Assembly (NCBI GenBank): GCA_004362315.1
Contig: SNWL01000003.1
Coordinates: 2,046,001-2,110,000, forward strand
Source of the DNA: Mycobacterium sp. BK086
GTDB lineage: Bacteria > Actinomycetota > Actinomycetes > Mycobacteriales > Mycobacteriaceae
Direction of reading: 5' to 3'
DNA length: 64,000 nt
Shown piece after piece: positions 32,278 through 41,797 of this stretch (its first letter is position 1; every line of letters begins with the position of its first letter). The notes beneath the pieces were generated by a model that ran no database searches, was not told the origin of the DNA, and saw only the letters and a program-made list of their open reading frames with translations. The translations under genes were made by a program, and so were the position numbers.

Positions 32278-34263
32278 TCAGCGACGTCGGCGCCGCGACC
32301 GCAGGTAGTCGCCGACGACCGCCGCGCCCAGACCGTCCAGATCGGGAACAACCACCCGCCCTTCCACCCGCCGAGCAATGTCATCGATGAACTTGGCGAG
32401 GCCGGGATCGTTTCCGAGCCGGAAGATCGTCACCTGCGCTCCCAGTCGCGCGACCTCGTCGAAGCCGCGCACAGTGAGCCCCTTGGTCCGCGGGTGCGGC
32501 GGATAGTCGAAGAACACCGACGCGCCCCGGCCGTCGAAATCCTCCAGGTGGGCGGTCGGCTCGCCGTCGGTGACCACCAGCACCACCGGTTGGGCATTGG
32601 GGTGCCTGCGCAGATGCCGCACCGCCAGGGCCAGCGCATGGTGCAGGTTGGTGCCCTGTTCGTAGACGCCTTCGAGGCCGGTCAGCTCGGCCGCGGTCAC
32701 CGTCCGCGCGTAGCGCCCGAACGCGATGATCTCCAGCGCATCCGACCGGAACCGCGTGCTCACCAGGTGGTTGAGCGCCAGCGCGGTCCGCTTCATCGGC
32801 AGCCACCGGTTCTCCATCACCATCGAGAACGAGGTGTCGACCAGCAGTGCCACCGCCGACTGGGTACGGGTCTCGGTCTCGGAGACCTCGACGTCGTCGA
32901 CGCTGATCTGCAGCGGACCGTCCAGCCTGTCCGTCCCGGCTTGCCGCAGCACCGCGTTGGTCAGCGTCCGGGTGACGTTCCACGGCTCGGTATCGCCGAA
33001 TGCCCACGGCCGGGTCGCGCCCGTCAGTTCGCCCGCTGCACCCGCGCGACGGGTGTCCCGCTCGCCGTGCCTTCCCGAAAGTTGTTGGGCGACATCGCGA
33101 AGAGCTGTTTGACCGAGTTGGCGCATCGCCTTCGGCGACAACCGCCACTGCCCATCCGAGCCGCGATCCAGGAAACCCTGATTCATCAGCGCGCGCTCCA
33201 ACTCGGCCAGTGTCCGCGCGTCGATGGCGGCCTGGTCGCCGAGCTGGCGGGCCAGCGCGTCGAGATCGACGTCGTCCATGGTGGCCCCGGCGTAGCTCTG
33301 CGACAACTGATCGGCGAGCTGCTCGAGTTCAGCGATGTCGGCGAGCGCCTGCGCCCCCTCCCCCATGCCCAGGGGGTTCTCGCCGGAGAACTCCGACGAG
33401 CCGTTCCAGTCCTCGCCGGGCCGGGCCGCCTGCAGATGGGAGTCGAGCCGGTTGAGCGCGTTCATCAACTCCTGCGATCCGAATGCCTGCTGCGCCAAGG
33501 CATCCAGCTCGGCGCGCTGGTCGGCGCTCAGGCTGTTGCGGAAGCGCTGCGCGGCCGCGGCGCGCTTGGCCAGCGAGTCCAGCAGCTCGTCGACGTTCTT
33601 CGGATTCTCCGGGAAGTACTGGCCATGCTTTCGCATGAAGTCCTGAAAATCCTCGGCGCTGTCCTCGCCGCGAGAGTGCTTGTCCAGCAGGTCGTTGAGA
33701 TCGTTGAGCATCTCGTTGACGGCTTGCCGGTCTTCGTCGGTGGCGTTCTCCAGCGCCTCCTTCATCCCGGCGAATCGCTGATCGAGCATCTCCCGGCCGA
33801 GCAGATCCTTGATCTGCTCGTACTTCTGGCGCGCCTCGGGGCTGCGCCAGTCGTAGTCCGAGAGTTCCTGGACCGCCTTGGCCGGCGACGGCGACAACGC
33901 CTCGATCTGCAGTTCGGCGAACCGGGCGTCGTCATCGAGGGCCCGCGCCAACTCCTTGCGTTCGGACAGCACCGCCTCGTCGAGCAGCTTCTTGATCTCT
34001 TGCAGAGTGCCGTCAAGGTTGTTGCGGTTCAACAGCTCTCGCCGCCGCCGGTTGACCTCGGCGGCCAGCCGGTCGGCGCCCTTGGTGTCTCTGGTGCCAC
34101 GGCGCAGCAGCTCGGACAGCGCCCGCCGCGGCGAGGTGCCCTCCATGACGTCCTGCCCGATCTGTTCGAGCGCGTCGCGCAGATCCACCGGCGGGGCCAG
34201 TGGATCCGGACCGCCGGTATAAGCCGAATAGCGGGAGTCGTGCCCGTGGTGGCGTTTAGCCAT
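32278..34263 (-). CDS. VWA-domain protein (Rv0959-like)
   Basis: A 661-residue protein. The N-terminal two thirds are charged and helical (coiled-coil-like, rich in E, R, Q, D). The C-terminal 200 residues form a von Willebrand A domain with the metal-site motif DTSFS near residue 475 (LLVDTSFSMVMENRW), T in TNLHHALAL and D in VTDGEPTAH. This is the BchD/CobT-like partner expected for the AAA+ protein encoded immediately upstream; together they resemble metal-chelatase or MoxR-VWA chaperone pairs. No chelatase third subunit is nearby. ATG 34263 overlaps the AAA+ gene end by 8 nt, so the two are coupled. Confidence 0.88.
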   Translation of the reverse strand: MAKRHHGHDSRYSAYTGGPDPLAPPVDLRDALEQIGQDVMEGTSPRRALSELLRRGTRDTKGADRLAAEVNRRRRELLNRNNLDGTLQEIKKLLDEAVLSERKELARALDDDARFAELQIEALSPSPAKAVQELSDYDWRSPEARQKYEQIKDLLGREMLDQRFAGMKEALENATDEDRQAVNEMLNDLNDLLDKHSRGEDSAEDFQDFMRKHGQYFPENPKNVDELLDSLAKRAAAAQRFRNSLSADQRAELDALAQQAFGSQELMNALNRLDSHLQAARPGEDWNGSSEFSGENPLGMGEGAQALADIAELEQLADQLSQSYAGATMDDVDLDALARQLGDQAAIDARTLAELERALMNQGFLDRGSDGQWRLSPKAMRQLGQTALRDVAQQLSGRHGERDTRRAGAAGELTGATRPWAFGDTEPWNVTRTLTNAVLRQAGTDRLDGPLQISVDDVEVSETETRTQSAVALLVDTSFSMVMENRWLPMKRTALALNHLVSTRFRSDALEIIAFGRYARTVTAAELTGLEGVYEQGTNLHHALALAVRHLRRHPNAQPVVLVVTDGEPTAHLEDFDGRGASVFFDYPPHPRTKGLTVRGFDEVARLGAQVTIFRLGNDPGLAKFIDDIARRVEGRVVVPDLDGLGAAVVGDYLRSRRRRR

Positions 34264-35638
34264 AGACGGTTTCGCCCTCTCCCGTCACCTTGTCGATGCG
34301 CTTGGCCAAATACAGCGCCTCCAAAGCCAATTCGAGTGCGGCGGCCCGCTCGCCCTCGGTCTCGGCATCCAGTCGCTTGGCGATCTCTTCGATCACCGGC
34401 AGGTCGGGCAGCGCGGCGAGCACGTCCTTGGCCGCCACCTGCTCGCCGGTCGTCACCGCCGAACCACCCTCGACCGCGGCCACCAATGGTCCGACATCGA
34501 TGCCGCCGAGTGTGCGCTGCGCGGTATCGGCGGTGGCTCGGCGCAGCAGGTGCTCGAGCACGGCCTGCTCGCGGCCCTCCTCACCGGACTCGAATTCCAG
34601 CTTGCCGCGCAGCACGTCGATGATCGTGCTGAGGTCGACCACCCGGGCCACGGGTTCTTCCTCGCCCAGCACCGCGCCGCGATGACGGGCCGAGGCCGCG
34701 ACGGTTTCGGCGGCCGCGATCGCGAACCGAGCCGACACCCCCGAGCGCTGGTCGACGGAACTGGACTCGCGCAGATAGCGCGCGAAGCGGGCAATGATTT
34801 GCATCAGGTAGGTCGGAACCTGCGCGGACAGGTGCGCTTCCTGGGTGATGACGCCGACCTCGGCATCGAGTTCGCGGGGGTAGTGCGTGCGGATCTCGGC
34901 GCCGAACCGGTCCTTGAGCGGGGTGATGATGCGCCCGCGGTTGGTGTAGTCCTCGGGGTTGGCGCTGGCGACCACGAGCACGTCCAGCGGCAGCCGCAGC
35001 GTGTAGCCGCGCACCTGGATGTCGCGCTCCTCCATCACATTGAGCATCGAGACCTGAATGCGCTCGGCCAGGTCGGGCAGCTCGTTGACGGCCACGATGC
35101 CGCGGTGCGCCCGCGGGATCAGGCCGAAGGCGATGGTTTCCGGGTCACCGAGGGAACGCCCTTCGGCGACCTTGATCGGATCGATATCGCCGACCAGGTC
35201 GGCGACGCTGGTGTCCGGAGTCGCGAGCTTCTCGGTGTAGCGCTCGCTGCGGTGCCGCCACTCGACCGGCAGCGCATCGCCGGAGTCGGCCGCCCGGCGG
35301 ATCGACTGCGGCGTGATCGGGCTGTAGGGGTGCTCACCGAGTTCGGATCCGGCGATCACCGGCGTCCACTCGTCGAGCAGGTTCTGCAGCGAGCGCAGCA
35401 GCCGGGTCTTGCCCTGACCGCGCTCACCCAGCAGGACGAAGTCGTGCCCGGCGATCAGGGCCCGCTCCAACTGCGGCAAGACGGTGTCCTCGAACCCGAA
35501 AATGCCTGGCCAGACGTCATCGCCCTCGGCCAGCGCGGTGAGGAGGTTCTCCCGGATCTCCTGCTTGACGCTGCGTTCCCGGTGGCCGGATGCGCGCAGT
35601 TCGCCAAGAGTGCGGGGGAGGTTGTCAGGTGAAGTCAC
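34256..35638 (-). CDS. AAA+ ATPase, magnesium chelatase BchI-like (Rv0958-like)
   Basis: A 460-residue AAA+ protein. Walker A is GERGQGKT at 71-78. The Walker B position reads VAVNEL at 182-187, with Asn where most AAA+ proteins have Asp, followed by the catalytic Glu. Sensor-1 is VASANPEDYTN and an arginine-finger-like segment follows (PLKDRFGAEIRTHYP). It pairs with the VWA protein encoded downstream and probably remodels or inserts metal into a protein complex; the client is not known. GTG at 35638 was chosen (MTSPDNLPRTLGELRASG). purH lies 26 bases upstream in the same direction, so transcription may continue from purN-purH. Confidence 0.88.
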   Translation of the reverse strand: MTSPDNLPRTLGELRASGHRERSVKQEIRENLLTALAEGDDVWPGIFGFEDTVLPQLERALIAGHDFVLLGERGQGKTRLLRSLQNLLDEWTPVIAGSELGEHPYSPITPQSIRRAADSGDALPVEWRHRSERYTEKLATPDTSVADLVGDIDPIKVAEGRSLGDPETIAFGLIPRAHRGIVAVNELPDLAERIQVSMLNVMEERDIQVRGYTLRLPLDVLVVASANPEDYTNRGRIITPLKDRFGAEIRTHYPRELDAEVGVITQEAHLSAQVPTYLMQIIARFARYLRESSSVDQRSGVSARFAIAAAETVAASARHRGAVLGEEEPVARVVDLSTIIDVLRGKLEFESGEEGREQAVLEHLLRRATADTAQRTLGGIDVGPLVAAVEGGSAVTTGEQVAAKDVLAALPDLPVIEEIAKRLDAETEGERAAALELALEALYLAKRIDKVTGEGETVYG

Positions 35639-35664
35639 CTCTCCACGCTACGACTGCCGCGTGC

Positions 35665-37248
35665 TCAGTGCGCGAAGTGTCTCGCTCCGGTGAGGTAGAG
35701 CGTGACGCCGGCCTTGGCGGCGGCCTCGGTGACCAGGTCGTCGCGCACCGAACCACCCGGGTGCACGACGGCCTTGACCCCGGCCGCCGTCAGCGTCTCC
35801 AGCCCGTCGGGGAACGGGAAGAACGCGTCGCTGGCCGCGACCGCGCCGCGAACCCGCTCGCCACCGCGCTCCACCGCGAGCCGGGCCGCGTCGACCCGGT
35901 TGACCTGGCCCATGCCGACCCCGACCGTCGCACCGTCGGCGGCCACCACGATCGCGTTGGACTTGACCGCACGGCAGGCCCGCCAGGCGAACTGAAGATC
36001 GGACAGGGTCGCCGCGTCCGCAGGCGTTCCGGTGGCCAGCGTCCAGTTGGCCGGGTCATCGCCGGGTGCGTCGATCCCGTCGCGTTCCTGCATCAGCAGA
36101 CCACCGCTGATCTGGCGCAGTTCGACTCCGCCGACCGGCGGCTCTGAGGCCACCAGAACGCGAATGTTCTTCTTACGGGCCAAAATCTCCACCGCGCCCG
36201 GCTCGTAGGCCGGCGCGATGATCACCTCGGTGAAGATCTCCGACACGAACTCGGCCATCTCCACGGTGACCTCCGCATTGGCGGCGATCACTCCGCCGAA
36301 GGCGCTCAGCGGATCGCATTCGTGGGCCTTGCGGTGCGCGTCGGCCACCGATACCGACGAGATGGCGATGCCACAGGGGTTGGCGTGCTTGATGATTGCC
36401 ACGCACGTCTGCTCGTGGTCGAACGCCGCCCGCCAGGCCGCGTCGGCGTCGGTGAAGTTGTTGTACGACATCTCTTTTCCGTGCAGCTGCTCAGCTTGAG
36501 CCAGGCCCGGCCAGCCGACATCGTCGCTGTAGAGCGCGGCCTGCTGATGCGGGTTCTCGCCGTAGCGCAGCTGCGAGGTACGCCGCCAGGTGCGGCCGAA
36601 CCACGGCGGCAGGGGTGAGCCCCCATCTTCTTCTGCAGGCGCCAGCACCGCGTCCATCCAGCTGGCCACCGCGACGTCGTACTCGGCGGTGTGCCGAAAT
36701 GCCAACGCCGCCAGCCTCTGTCGTTCGGCAAGGGTGAAGCCGCCGGACCGGACCGCGGCCAGCACACCGTCGTAGCCGAGCGGATTCACCACGACGGCCA
36801 CGCTGGCGTGGTTCTTGGCCGACGCACGCACCATCGACGGGCCGCCGATGTCGATCTGCTCGACGCACTCATCGACTTCGGCGCCCGAATCCACCGTCTC
36901 GGTGAACGGGTAGAGGTTGACCACGACGAGATCGAACGCGGCGATCCCCAGCTCCTCGAGCGCTTTGAGGTGCTCGGGTTTGCGGGTGTCGGCGAGCAAG
37001 CCCGCGTGGATGTGCGGGTGCAGGGTCTTGACCCGGCCGTCGAGCACCTCGGGGAAGCCGGTGACATGTTCCACCGGAGTCACCGGAATACCTTTGTCGG
37101 CAATGGTTTTGGCCGTCGACCCGGTGGAGACGATATCCACGCCCGCGTCGTGCAGACCTTGCGCGAGCGGGATCAGCCCACTCTTGTCGTACACGCTGAT
37201 CAGCGCGCGCCGGATCGGCCTCTTCCCGATCAATGTCCCCGCGGTCAT
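35665..37248 (-). CDS. purH: Bifunctional AICAR formyltransferase/IMP cyclohydrolase
   Basis: A 527-residue enzyme for the last two steps of IMP synthesis. The N-terminal 200 residues are the MGS-like cyclohydrolase domain ([65 protein letters not shown]). The rest is the AICAR transformylase domain ([13 protein letters not shown], the catalytic-site [21 protein letters not shown], and VQSNAIV-like [18 protein letters not shown]). Length is normal. The ATG overlaps the purN stop by 4 nt (ATGA), so purN and purH are coupled as in other mycobacteria. Confidence 0.97.
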   Translation of the reverse strand: MTAGTLIGKRPIRRALISVYDKSGLIPLAQGLHDAGVDIVSTGSTAKTIADKGIPVTPVEHVTGFPEVLDGRVKTLHPHIHAGLLADTRKPEHLKALEELGIAAFDLVVVNLYPFTETVDSGAEVDECVEQIDIGGPSMVRASAKNHASVAVVVNPLGYDGVLAAVRSGGFTLAERQRLAALAFRHTAEYDVAVASWMDAVLAPAEEDGGSPLPPWFGRTWRRTSQLRYGENPHQQAALYSDDVGWPGLAQAEQLHGKEMSYNNFTDADAAWRAAFDHEQTCVAIIKHANPCGIAISSVSVADAHRKAHECDPLSAFGGVIAANAEVTVEMAEFVSEIFTEVIIAPAYEPGAVEILARKKNIRVLVASEPPVGGVELRQISGGLLMQERDGIDAPGDDPANWTLATGTPADAATLSDLQFAWRACRAVKSNAIVVAADGATVGVGMGQVNRVDAARLAVERGGERVRGAVAASDAFFPFPDGLETLTAAGVKAVVHPGGSVRDDLVTEAAAKAGVTLYLTGARHFAH

Positions 37249-37874
37249 CCTATGGTTGCCTTTCTGCCACTCCAGGTCACGCCGCGCGTCGCAAGCGCGG
37301 CCAATACGTCCACCAACAGCCGTCGCTCCACGACCTTGATCCGTTCGTGCAAGGTGTCTTCGTCGTCACCGTCCAGAATCTCGACGGCCTCCTGGGCCAC
37401 GATCGGGCCGGTGTCAACGCCCGCGTCCACCAGGTGCACGGTGCAGCCGGTGACCCTGACCCCGTAGGCCAGCGCATCGGGCACAGCGTGCGCACCGGGA
37501 AAAGCAGGCAGCAGCGCCGGATGAGTGTTGACGACGCGGCCCAGGAAACGCGAAAGAAATTCCGGGCCAAGTATTTTCATGAAGCCCGCAGACACGATCA
37601 GGTCAGGGCTGTGCTCCGCGGTGGCATCGGCGACCGCGGCATCCCAGGCGGCGCGGTCGGGATAGTCCTTGAGCCGCACGCAGAAGGTCGGGATCGACGC
37701 CGCCTGCGCGATCTCTACGGCCGGGCAGTCGCGATCCACCCCGACGGCCACCACGCGCGCGGGGTAGTCGCCCACCGCGGCTGCCAGCAGTGACTTCAAC
37801 AACGATCCGGTCCCCGACGCCAGGACGACGAGCCGGGCCGGCGCGCTCGGGGGGACGTGGATCGGTTCCTGCAC
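37245..37874 (-). CDS. purN: Phosphoribosylglycinamide formyltransferase
   Basis: A 209-residue enzyme that transfers formyl from 10-formyl-THF to GAR in purine synthesis. Motifs: [15 protein letters not shown] (phosphate loop), [37 protein letters not shown] with the catalytic Asn-x-His pattern, and [23 protein letters not shown] with the catalytic Asp. Length is normal. GTG 37874 was chosen because family sequence begins just after it. It overlaps purH by 4 nt downstream; the divergent 84-residue Cys-rich gene starts 80 bases away. Confidence 0.96.
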   Translation of the reverse strand: MQEPIHVPPSAPARLVVLASGTGSLLKSLLAAAVGDYPARVVAVGVDRDCPAVEIAQAASIPTFCVRLKDYPDRAAWDAAVADATAEHSPDLIVSAGFMKILGPEFLSRFLGRVVNTHPALLPAFPGAHAVPDALAYGVRVTGCTVHLVDAGVDTGPIVAQEAVEILDGDDEDTLHERIKVVERRLLVDVLAALATRGVTWSGRKATIG

Positions 37875-37954
37875 GGCGATGAGCCTAACGGTGTTTGTCG
37901 GTACCGGTCGCCGGGCACCCGCCCTTTTATCGTCGAGCCTTGAGGAGCACCCCG

Positions 37955-38209
37955 ATGCCGATCTGCAACACGTGCGGAAACGACTACGACAAGGCGTTCA
38001 GCGTCACATTCCACGACGGGCACACCGCCACCTTCGACAGCGTCGAATGCGCCGCGGCCGAGCTGGCCCCGCAGTGCGCCCACTGTGGCTGCCGGATCTT
38101 GGGCCATGGAGTGGAGGACGAGGACGCGATCTACTGTTGCGCGCACTGCGCGCGAAAGTCCAGCAACGCCGACATCAACGACCGGTTTCCGGTGCCGTCC
38201 GGCGCTTAG
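37955..38209 (+). CDS. Small Cys-rich zinc-ribbon/metallothionein-like protein
   Basis: An 84-residue protein with nine cysteines: C4-x2-C7 at the N-terminus, C32, then C41-x2-C44-x-C46 and C60-C61-x2-C64. The second half ([31 protein letters not shown]) resembles prokaryotic metallothionein or small treble-clef zinc proteins. It could bind zinc or copper; I cannot distinguish a metal-storage from a structural role. ATG 37955 follows TGAGGAGCACCCCG, a strong ribosome site, and upstream in-frame residues are not family-like. The end overlaps the perM stop by 4 nt (convergent). Confidence 0.78.
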   Translation: MPICNTCGNDYDKAFSVTFHDGHTATFDSVECAAAELAPQCAHCGCRILGHGVEDEDAIYCCAHCARKSSNADINDRFPVPSGA

Positions 38210-39612
38210 CGCTCGTGCGGTCCCGTCTCGATGTCGTCGTCGACGATCATCAGGTCCTCGACGTCTTCGAGGTCGGGTGCGGGCCGGACCGGCGGCGGCG
38301 GCGCCGGGGGTGGCGGCTCCGGTTCGGGCTCGGCTTCGAGTTCGGGGTCCGATTCGGCCGCGGGCTCGTTCTCGTCCGTCACGTCGGGGATCGGCAGGGT
38401 CAGCGCCTCGTCCTCGTCCGCGAGCTCGGGCTCATCGGAGAGCACCGGAGCGGGTGGCTTCACCCGCTTGGGGCGGCGCCGCAGGCCACCGGTCATCACC
38501 ACCGTGACCGCGCCGATGACGAAGAACCAGAAGAACACCGCAGGACCGAACGTGCTCTGGTCCACCCCGATCTCGCCGAAGTTACCCAGCTGGCCGCCGC
38601 CGGCGTAGCCCAGCACGACCATCGTGACGGCCGCGAGCAGCGACGCGACGGCGAGCTTGGCCATCGCGGCCGGCCAGGGCAGGGGCCGGCTGGCACACTG
38701 CTGCCCCACCGCCACCCCGGACGCTGCACCCACGATCAGCAGAGCCACCCACACCGGGCCCAGCGGTGGCGTCGGCACCGCGGCCAGGATCGGCACCGCC
38801 GGGATGTCCCCGCCGAAGACCGTGAACGAACTGAAGGTCGCAAAACCGATGTGGGCGCTGGAGCCGACCGCCACCGCCGACGTCCCGACGATCACGTTGG
38901 GCACATACAGCGCGGACAGCAGCGTCAGGCTGAGCTGGCCGAACAGCGAATCCGTCACCGCATAGAGCTCGTGCATCGTGCCCCAGTGCACGACCAGCGA
39001 CACCGCGGTGACCGCACCGGACAAACCCAGCAGCGCCAGCACGCCGGCTGTCGCGGCGCGCACGGTGTCGCCGAGCCAGATGGGCAGCCGCAGCGCGCTC
39101 AACGCTCGCCAGCCGAGCTTGGACCCGACGCCGATCAGCGCGCCGATCGCGTGCACGGCCAGCACACCGGAGAATGCGCGCAGGGCACTGGGCGTCTGCA
39201 ACTCGGTGATCACCGACGACGCGTCGTGGATGACGGCCAGGGCGATCGCAGCCAACAGCATCGGACCGCCGAGCGCCGACGCGACGATCCAGCGGGTCAC
39301 GAACCACGACGCCCGTGGGGAGGTGGCCCGCGCTGTCGTGCGCGCGGTACCCCAGACCATCAGCAGCACCGGCAGCAGCGGAAGAACCGCCAGCTGATGA
39401 CCCGCGATCGAGACGGGTACCTGGTGTACGGCCAGCCACATGCTGGCGATGGCACCCAGGGCGCCCGTCATATCGCTGTTGGCGATGACCAACTGCAGCA
39501 GCGTCACCGCGGCGATGACGACCAACGCCACCAGTGACGGGCCGAACGCGACCCGCACCAGGTCCCGGGCCTGGCGCGCCCCGACAGGCCGCTTGTCCTC
39601 CATCCGTGTCAC
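38206..39612 (-). CDS. perM: Cell-division membrane protein PerM-like (DUF6350; Rv0955-like)
   Basis: A 468-residue integral membrane protein with about eight to nine transmembrane segments in residues 15-385 (for example [68 protein letters not shown]) and an acidic, Pro-rich cytoplasmic tail of about 85 residues. Position upstream of purN matches Rv0955/PerM, which in M. tuberculosis is required for division under stress and persistence and acts through FtsB. GTG 39612 is the frame start; ATG at 39603 (MEDKRPVG) is an alternative. The DUF5336 gene, another division-linked locus, is directly upstream. Confidence 0.87.
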   Translation of the reverse strand: MTRMEDKRPVGARQARDLVRVAFGPSLVALVVIAAVTLLQLVIANSDMTGALGAIASMWLAVHQVPVSIAGHQLAVLPLLPVLLMVWGTARTTARATSPRASWFVTRWIVASALGGPMLLAAIALAVIHDASSVITELQTPSALRAFSGVLAVHAIGALIGVGSKLGWRALSALRLPIWLGDTVRAATAGVLALLGLSGAVTAVSLVVHWGTMHELYAVTDSLFGQLSLTLLSALYVPNVIVGTSAVAVGSSAHIGFATFSSFTVFGGDIPAVPILAAVPTPPLGPVWVALLIVGAASGVAVGQQCASRPLPWPAAMAKLAVASLLAAVTMVVLGYAGGGQLGNFGEIGVDQSTFGPAVFFWFFVIGAVTVVMTGGLRRRPKRVKPPAPVLSDEPELADEDEALTLPIPDVTDENEPAAESDPELEAEPEPEPPPPAPPPPVRPAPDLEDVEDLMIVDDDIETGPHER

Positions 39613-39652
39613 TCGCCGCGCCGGTCAGACGTGCTGGGCGACGAGTGCCCGG

Positions 39653-40456
39653 TTAGGACGGGGTGGGGCCCGATGACGGCGACGATGACGGCGCCTGAGG
39701 CTGGTCCGGCTGCGCGGGGGGCTGCTGACCCGACCCGGCCGACGGCGGAGGGCTGAAACTCGGGAAACCGGTCGGCGGCGTGGGCGGTCCGCTCTGCGCA
39801 CCGAAGCCACCGCTGGTCGGACCGGACGCGTAGCCGCCGTACTGCGTGGGGTAACCCGGCCGGGGCGGAATTCCCTGTGGCGGGCCTTGCGGACCCGGCT
39901 GGCCGTAGTAACCGCCGGGCGGCGGGCCGTACTGACCGAACTGGTCGTAGCGGGGCCGAGGCGCGGGAGCGGTGATGACGCCGGCTTCCAGCAGCAGCGC
40001 CGCCACCGCGGCGACGGTCTGCAGCAGAGTGAAGGCGATCATCACCCACAGTCCCCAGCCGACCGTGAAACCGGTGGGCTTGCCGACCACCTGGGCGATC
40101 GCCGTCAACAGCGCGATCGCCGACGCCGCCGCGATGACACCGCCGTAATCGCGGGCCTTGGGCAGCAGGGCAGCCGCGGCCAACAGCGCCGCGATGAGCG
40201 TCGCGACCACCGGGTAGCCGCCGCCACCACCGCTGAGCTCGGCACCGCCGAAGGGACCGAGCTCGGCTTTGATCGTGAGGATCGGTCCGAAGCTGGCCAG
40301 GTAGGCGACCAGGCCCAGCACGACGACAGCGACGTTGAGGTACAGCGGCAGCTTGCTCGGCCCGGCCTCGGCGGGTGCGAACGACTGCGTCGGCGCGCCG
40401 TAGGGGCCGGCTGGCTGTGGTGGTGGGTAGCCCGGGTTGGTGGGCGGGTAAGTCAT
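39653..40456 (-). CDS. DUF5336 membrane protein (Rv0954-like, 34-kDa-antigen type)
   Basis: A 267-residue protein. The N-terminus is Pro-rich ([20 protein letters not shown]), followed by four transmembrane segments in residues 37-165 ([74 protein letters not shown]), then a long Pro/Gly/Gln/Tyr-rich tail. This is the layout of Rv0954, reported as a member of the mycobacterial division complex. ATG 40456 was chosen at MTYPPTNPG with GGAGAGGCC before it; the upstream frame to 40585 is not family-like. It is followed by perM after 40 bases. Confidence 0.88.
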   Translation of the reverse strand: MTYPPTNPGYPPPQPAGPYGAPTQSFAPAEAGPSKLPLYLNVAVVVLGLVAYLASFGPILTIKAELGPFGGAELSGGGGGYPVVATLIAALLAAAALLPKARDYGGVIAAASAIALLTAIAQVVGKPTGFTVGWGLWVMIAFTLLQTVAAVAALLLEAGVITAPAPRPRYDQFGQYGPPPGGYYGQPGPQGPPQGIPPRPGYPTQYGGYASGPTSGGFGAQSGPPTPPTGFPSFSPPPSAGSGQQPPAQPDQPQAPSSSPSSGPTPS

Positions 40457-40625
40457 GGCCTCTCCTTCAGCCTTGTCACGCCTGCGCGTCCCCGCGGGCG
40501 CTGCGTCGGTTGTGGCTCGCAATCGGACCCGCAGGTCCGGCTCGCACACCACGCTAGCGCACACCGCCGTGGCGGCCACGACCATCGGCGTGTCACACAG
40601 ACAGTTGGCAATCGGCCGTCAGAGG

Positions 40626-41756
40626 TCAGGCCGTGGCCTGCAGCGGCGCCCCGATCGAATCGCTTTCGGCTGCTTCAATTTCGCGCACCAGCGGCAGCAC
40701 CCGGGACCCGAAGTATTCGATCTCCTCCTGGAAGTGCAGGAAGCCACCGAGGATGAGGTCCACACCGCGTTTGCGGTACGCGGCGATGCGTTCGGCGATC
40801 TGCTCGGGTGTTCCGATCAGCTGCGTCCGGAATCCGTCGTTGTACTGAACCAGATCCTCGAATGTCGAGTCGGCCCACATGCCCCGCTTGTCCCCGGTGG
40901 AATTTCCGGCCTGCTGAACCGCGGAGTGGAAGCCTTCGACCGCAGGCCGGTTGGCCTTGGCGATGATCTCTTTCAAGGCTTCTTTCGCCTCGCGCTCGGT
41001 GTCCCTCGCGATGATGAAACCGTTGAGCCCGAAGTTGACTTCACGTCTCGCGTCGCGGGCGTGGTCGCGCACCTCGACGAGCTGTTCGGTGACGCCGTCG
41101 AAATCCTTGCCGTTGGAGAAGTACCAGTCGGCGTAGTAGCCGCCGTTGCGCCGGGCCGCGGTGGAGTTACCGCCCTGGAAGATCTCGGGGTTCGGCCGCT
41201 CCGCGGTGTTCAGCGGCTTGGGCTTGAGGGTGAAATCGTGGATGCGGTAGAAGTCGCCGCGGAAGTCCACGTTGTCCTCGGTCCAGATCTTGCGCAGCAC
41301 CTGCAGGAATTCCGCGGTGCGCCGGTAGCGCTCGTCGTGCTCGAGCCAGGGCTCGCCCAGGTGGGTGAACTCGTCCTTGAACCAGCCGGAGACGACGTTG
41401 ACCGCGAACCGGCCGCCGGAAAGGTGGTCGGCGGTGGCGCCCAGTTTGGCTAGGACGCCGGGCTGCCACAACCCCGGATGAACGGCGGCGATGAGCTTGA
41501 GGCGCTGGGTGGCCAACAGCAGCGCCAACGAGAAACTGGTGGATTCGTGTTGGAACTCGGCGCCGTAGCTGGCCTCGTAGCGAACCTGGGACAGCGCGTA
41601 TTCGAAGCCGTTGTTCTCGGCGGTCTGCGCAAGCTTGATGTTGTAGTCGTAACTCCAGTCGGTGCGCTGTTCGATGGTGCTGGTGACAAGGCCGCCACTG
41701 ACATTGGGAACCCAGTAGGCAAATTTGACTTGGTCGGCGATGCGTTCGGTCGTCAT
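40626..41756 (-). CDS. Dimethylsulfone monooxygenase SfnG-like (bacterial luciferase family)
   Basis: A 376-residue LLM-type flavin-dependent monooxygenase. It matches the pattern I know for SfnG closely: VKFAYWVPNVSGGLVTSTIEQRT, AEFQHESTSFSLALLLAT, VNVVSGWFKDEFTHLGEPWLEHDERYRR, FQGGNSTAARRNGGYYADWYF, and STFEDLVQYNDGFRTQLIGTP. SfnG oxidises dimethylsulfone to methanesulfinate with FMNH2, part of sulfur scavenging. The reductase and the other ssu/sfn genes are not in the window. In M. tuberculosis the neighbours Rv0954 and Rv0953c are adjacent, so this gene and the next one form an insertion at that junction. ATG 41756 follows AAGAACATG-type sequence with a modest ribosome site. Confidence 0.85.
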   Translation of the reverse strand: MTTERIADQVKFAYWVPNVSGGLVTSTIEQRTDWSYDYNIKLAQTAENNGFEYALSQVRYEASYGAEFQHESTSFSLALLLATQRLKLIAAVHPGLWQPGVLAKLGATADHLSGGRFAVNVVSGWFKDEFTHLGEPWLEHDERYRRTAEFLQVLRKIWTEDNVDFRGDFYRIHDFTLKPKPLNTAERPNPEIFQGGNSTAARRNGGYYADWYFSNGKDFDGVTEQLVEVRDHARDARREVNFGLNGFIIARDTEREAKEALKEIIAKANRPAVEGFHSAVQQAGNSTGDKRGMWADSTFEDLVQYNDGFRTQLIGTPEQIAERIAAYRKRGVDLILGGFLHFQEEIEYFGSRVLPLVREIEAAESDSIGAPLQATA

Positions 41757-41797
41757 GTTCTTCCATGGTTGTGACGGCCACTGCCCGGGTCACCCTT

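Noticed and set aside
32494..34623. 709-residue plus-strand open frame opposite the VWA gene
   Set aside because: It is the antisense of a well-supported VWA/AAA+ pair; Arg/His/Gln-rich composition without motifs.
37879..39537. 552-residue plus-strand open frame opposite perM
   Set aside because: It is the shadow of the membrane protein gene; Arg/His-rich sequence and no recognisable domain. The real plus-strand gene here is the 84-residue Cys-rich one in another frame.
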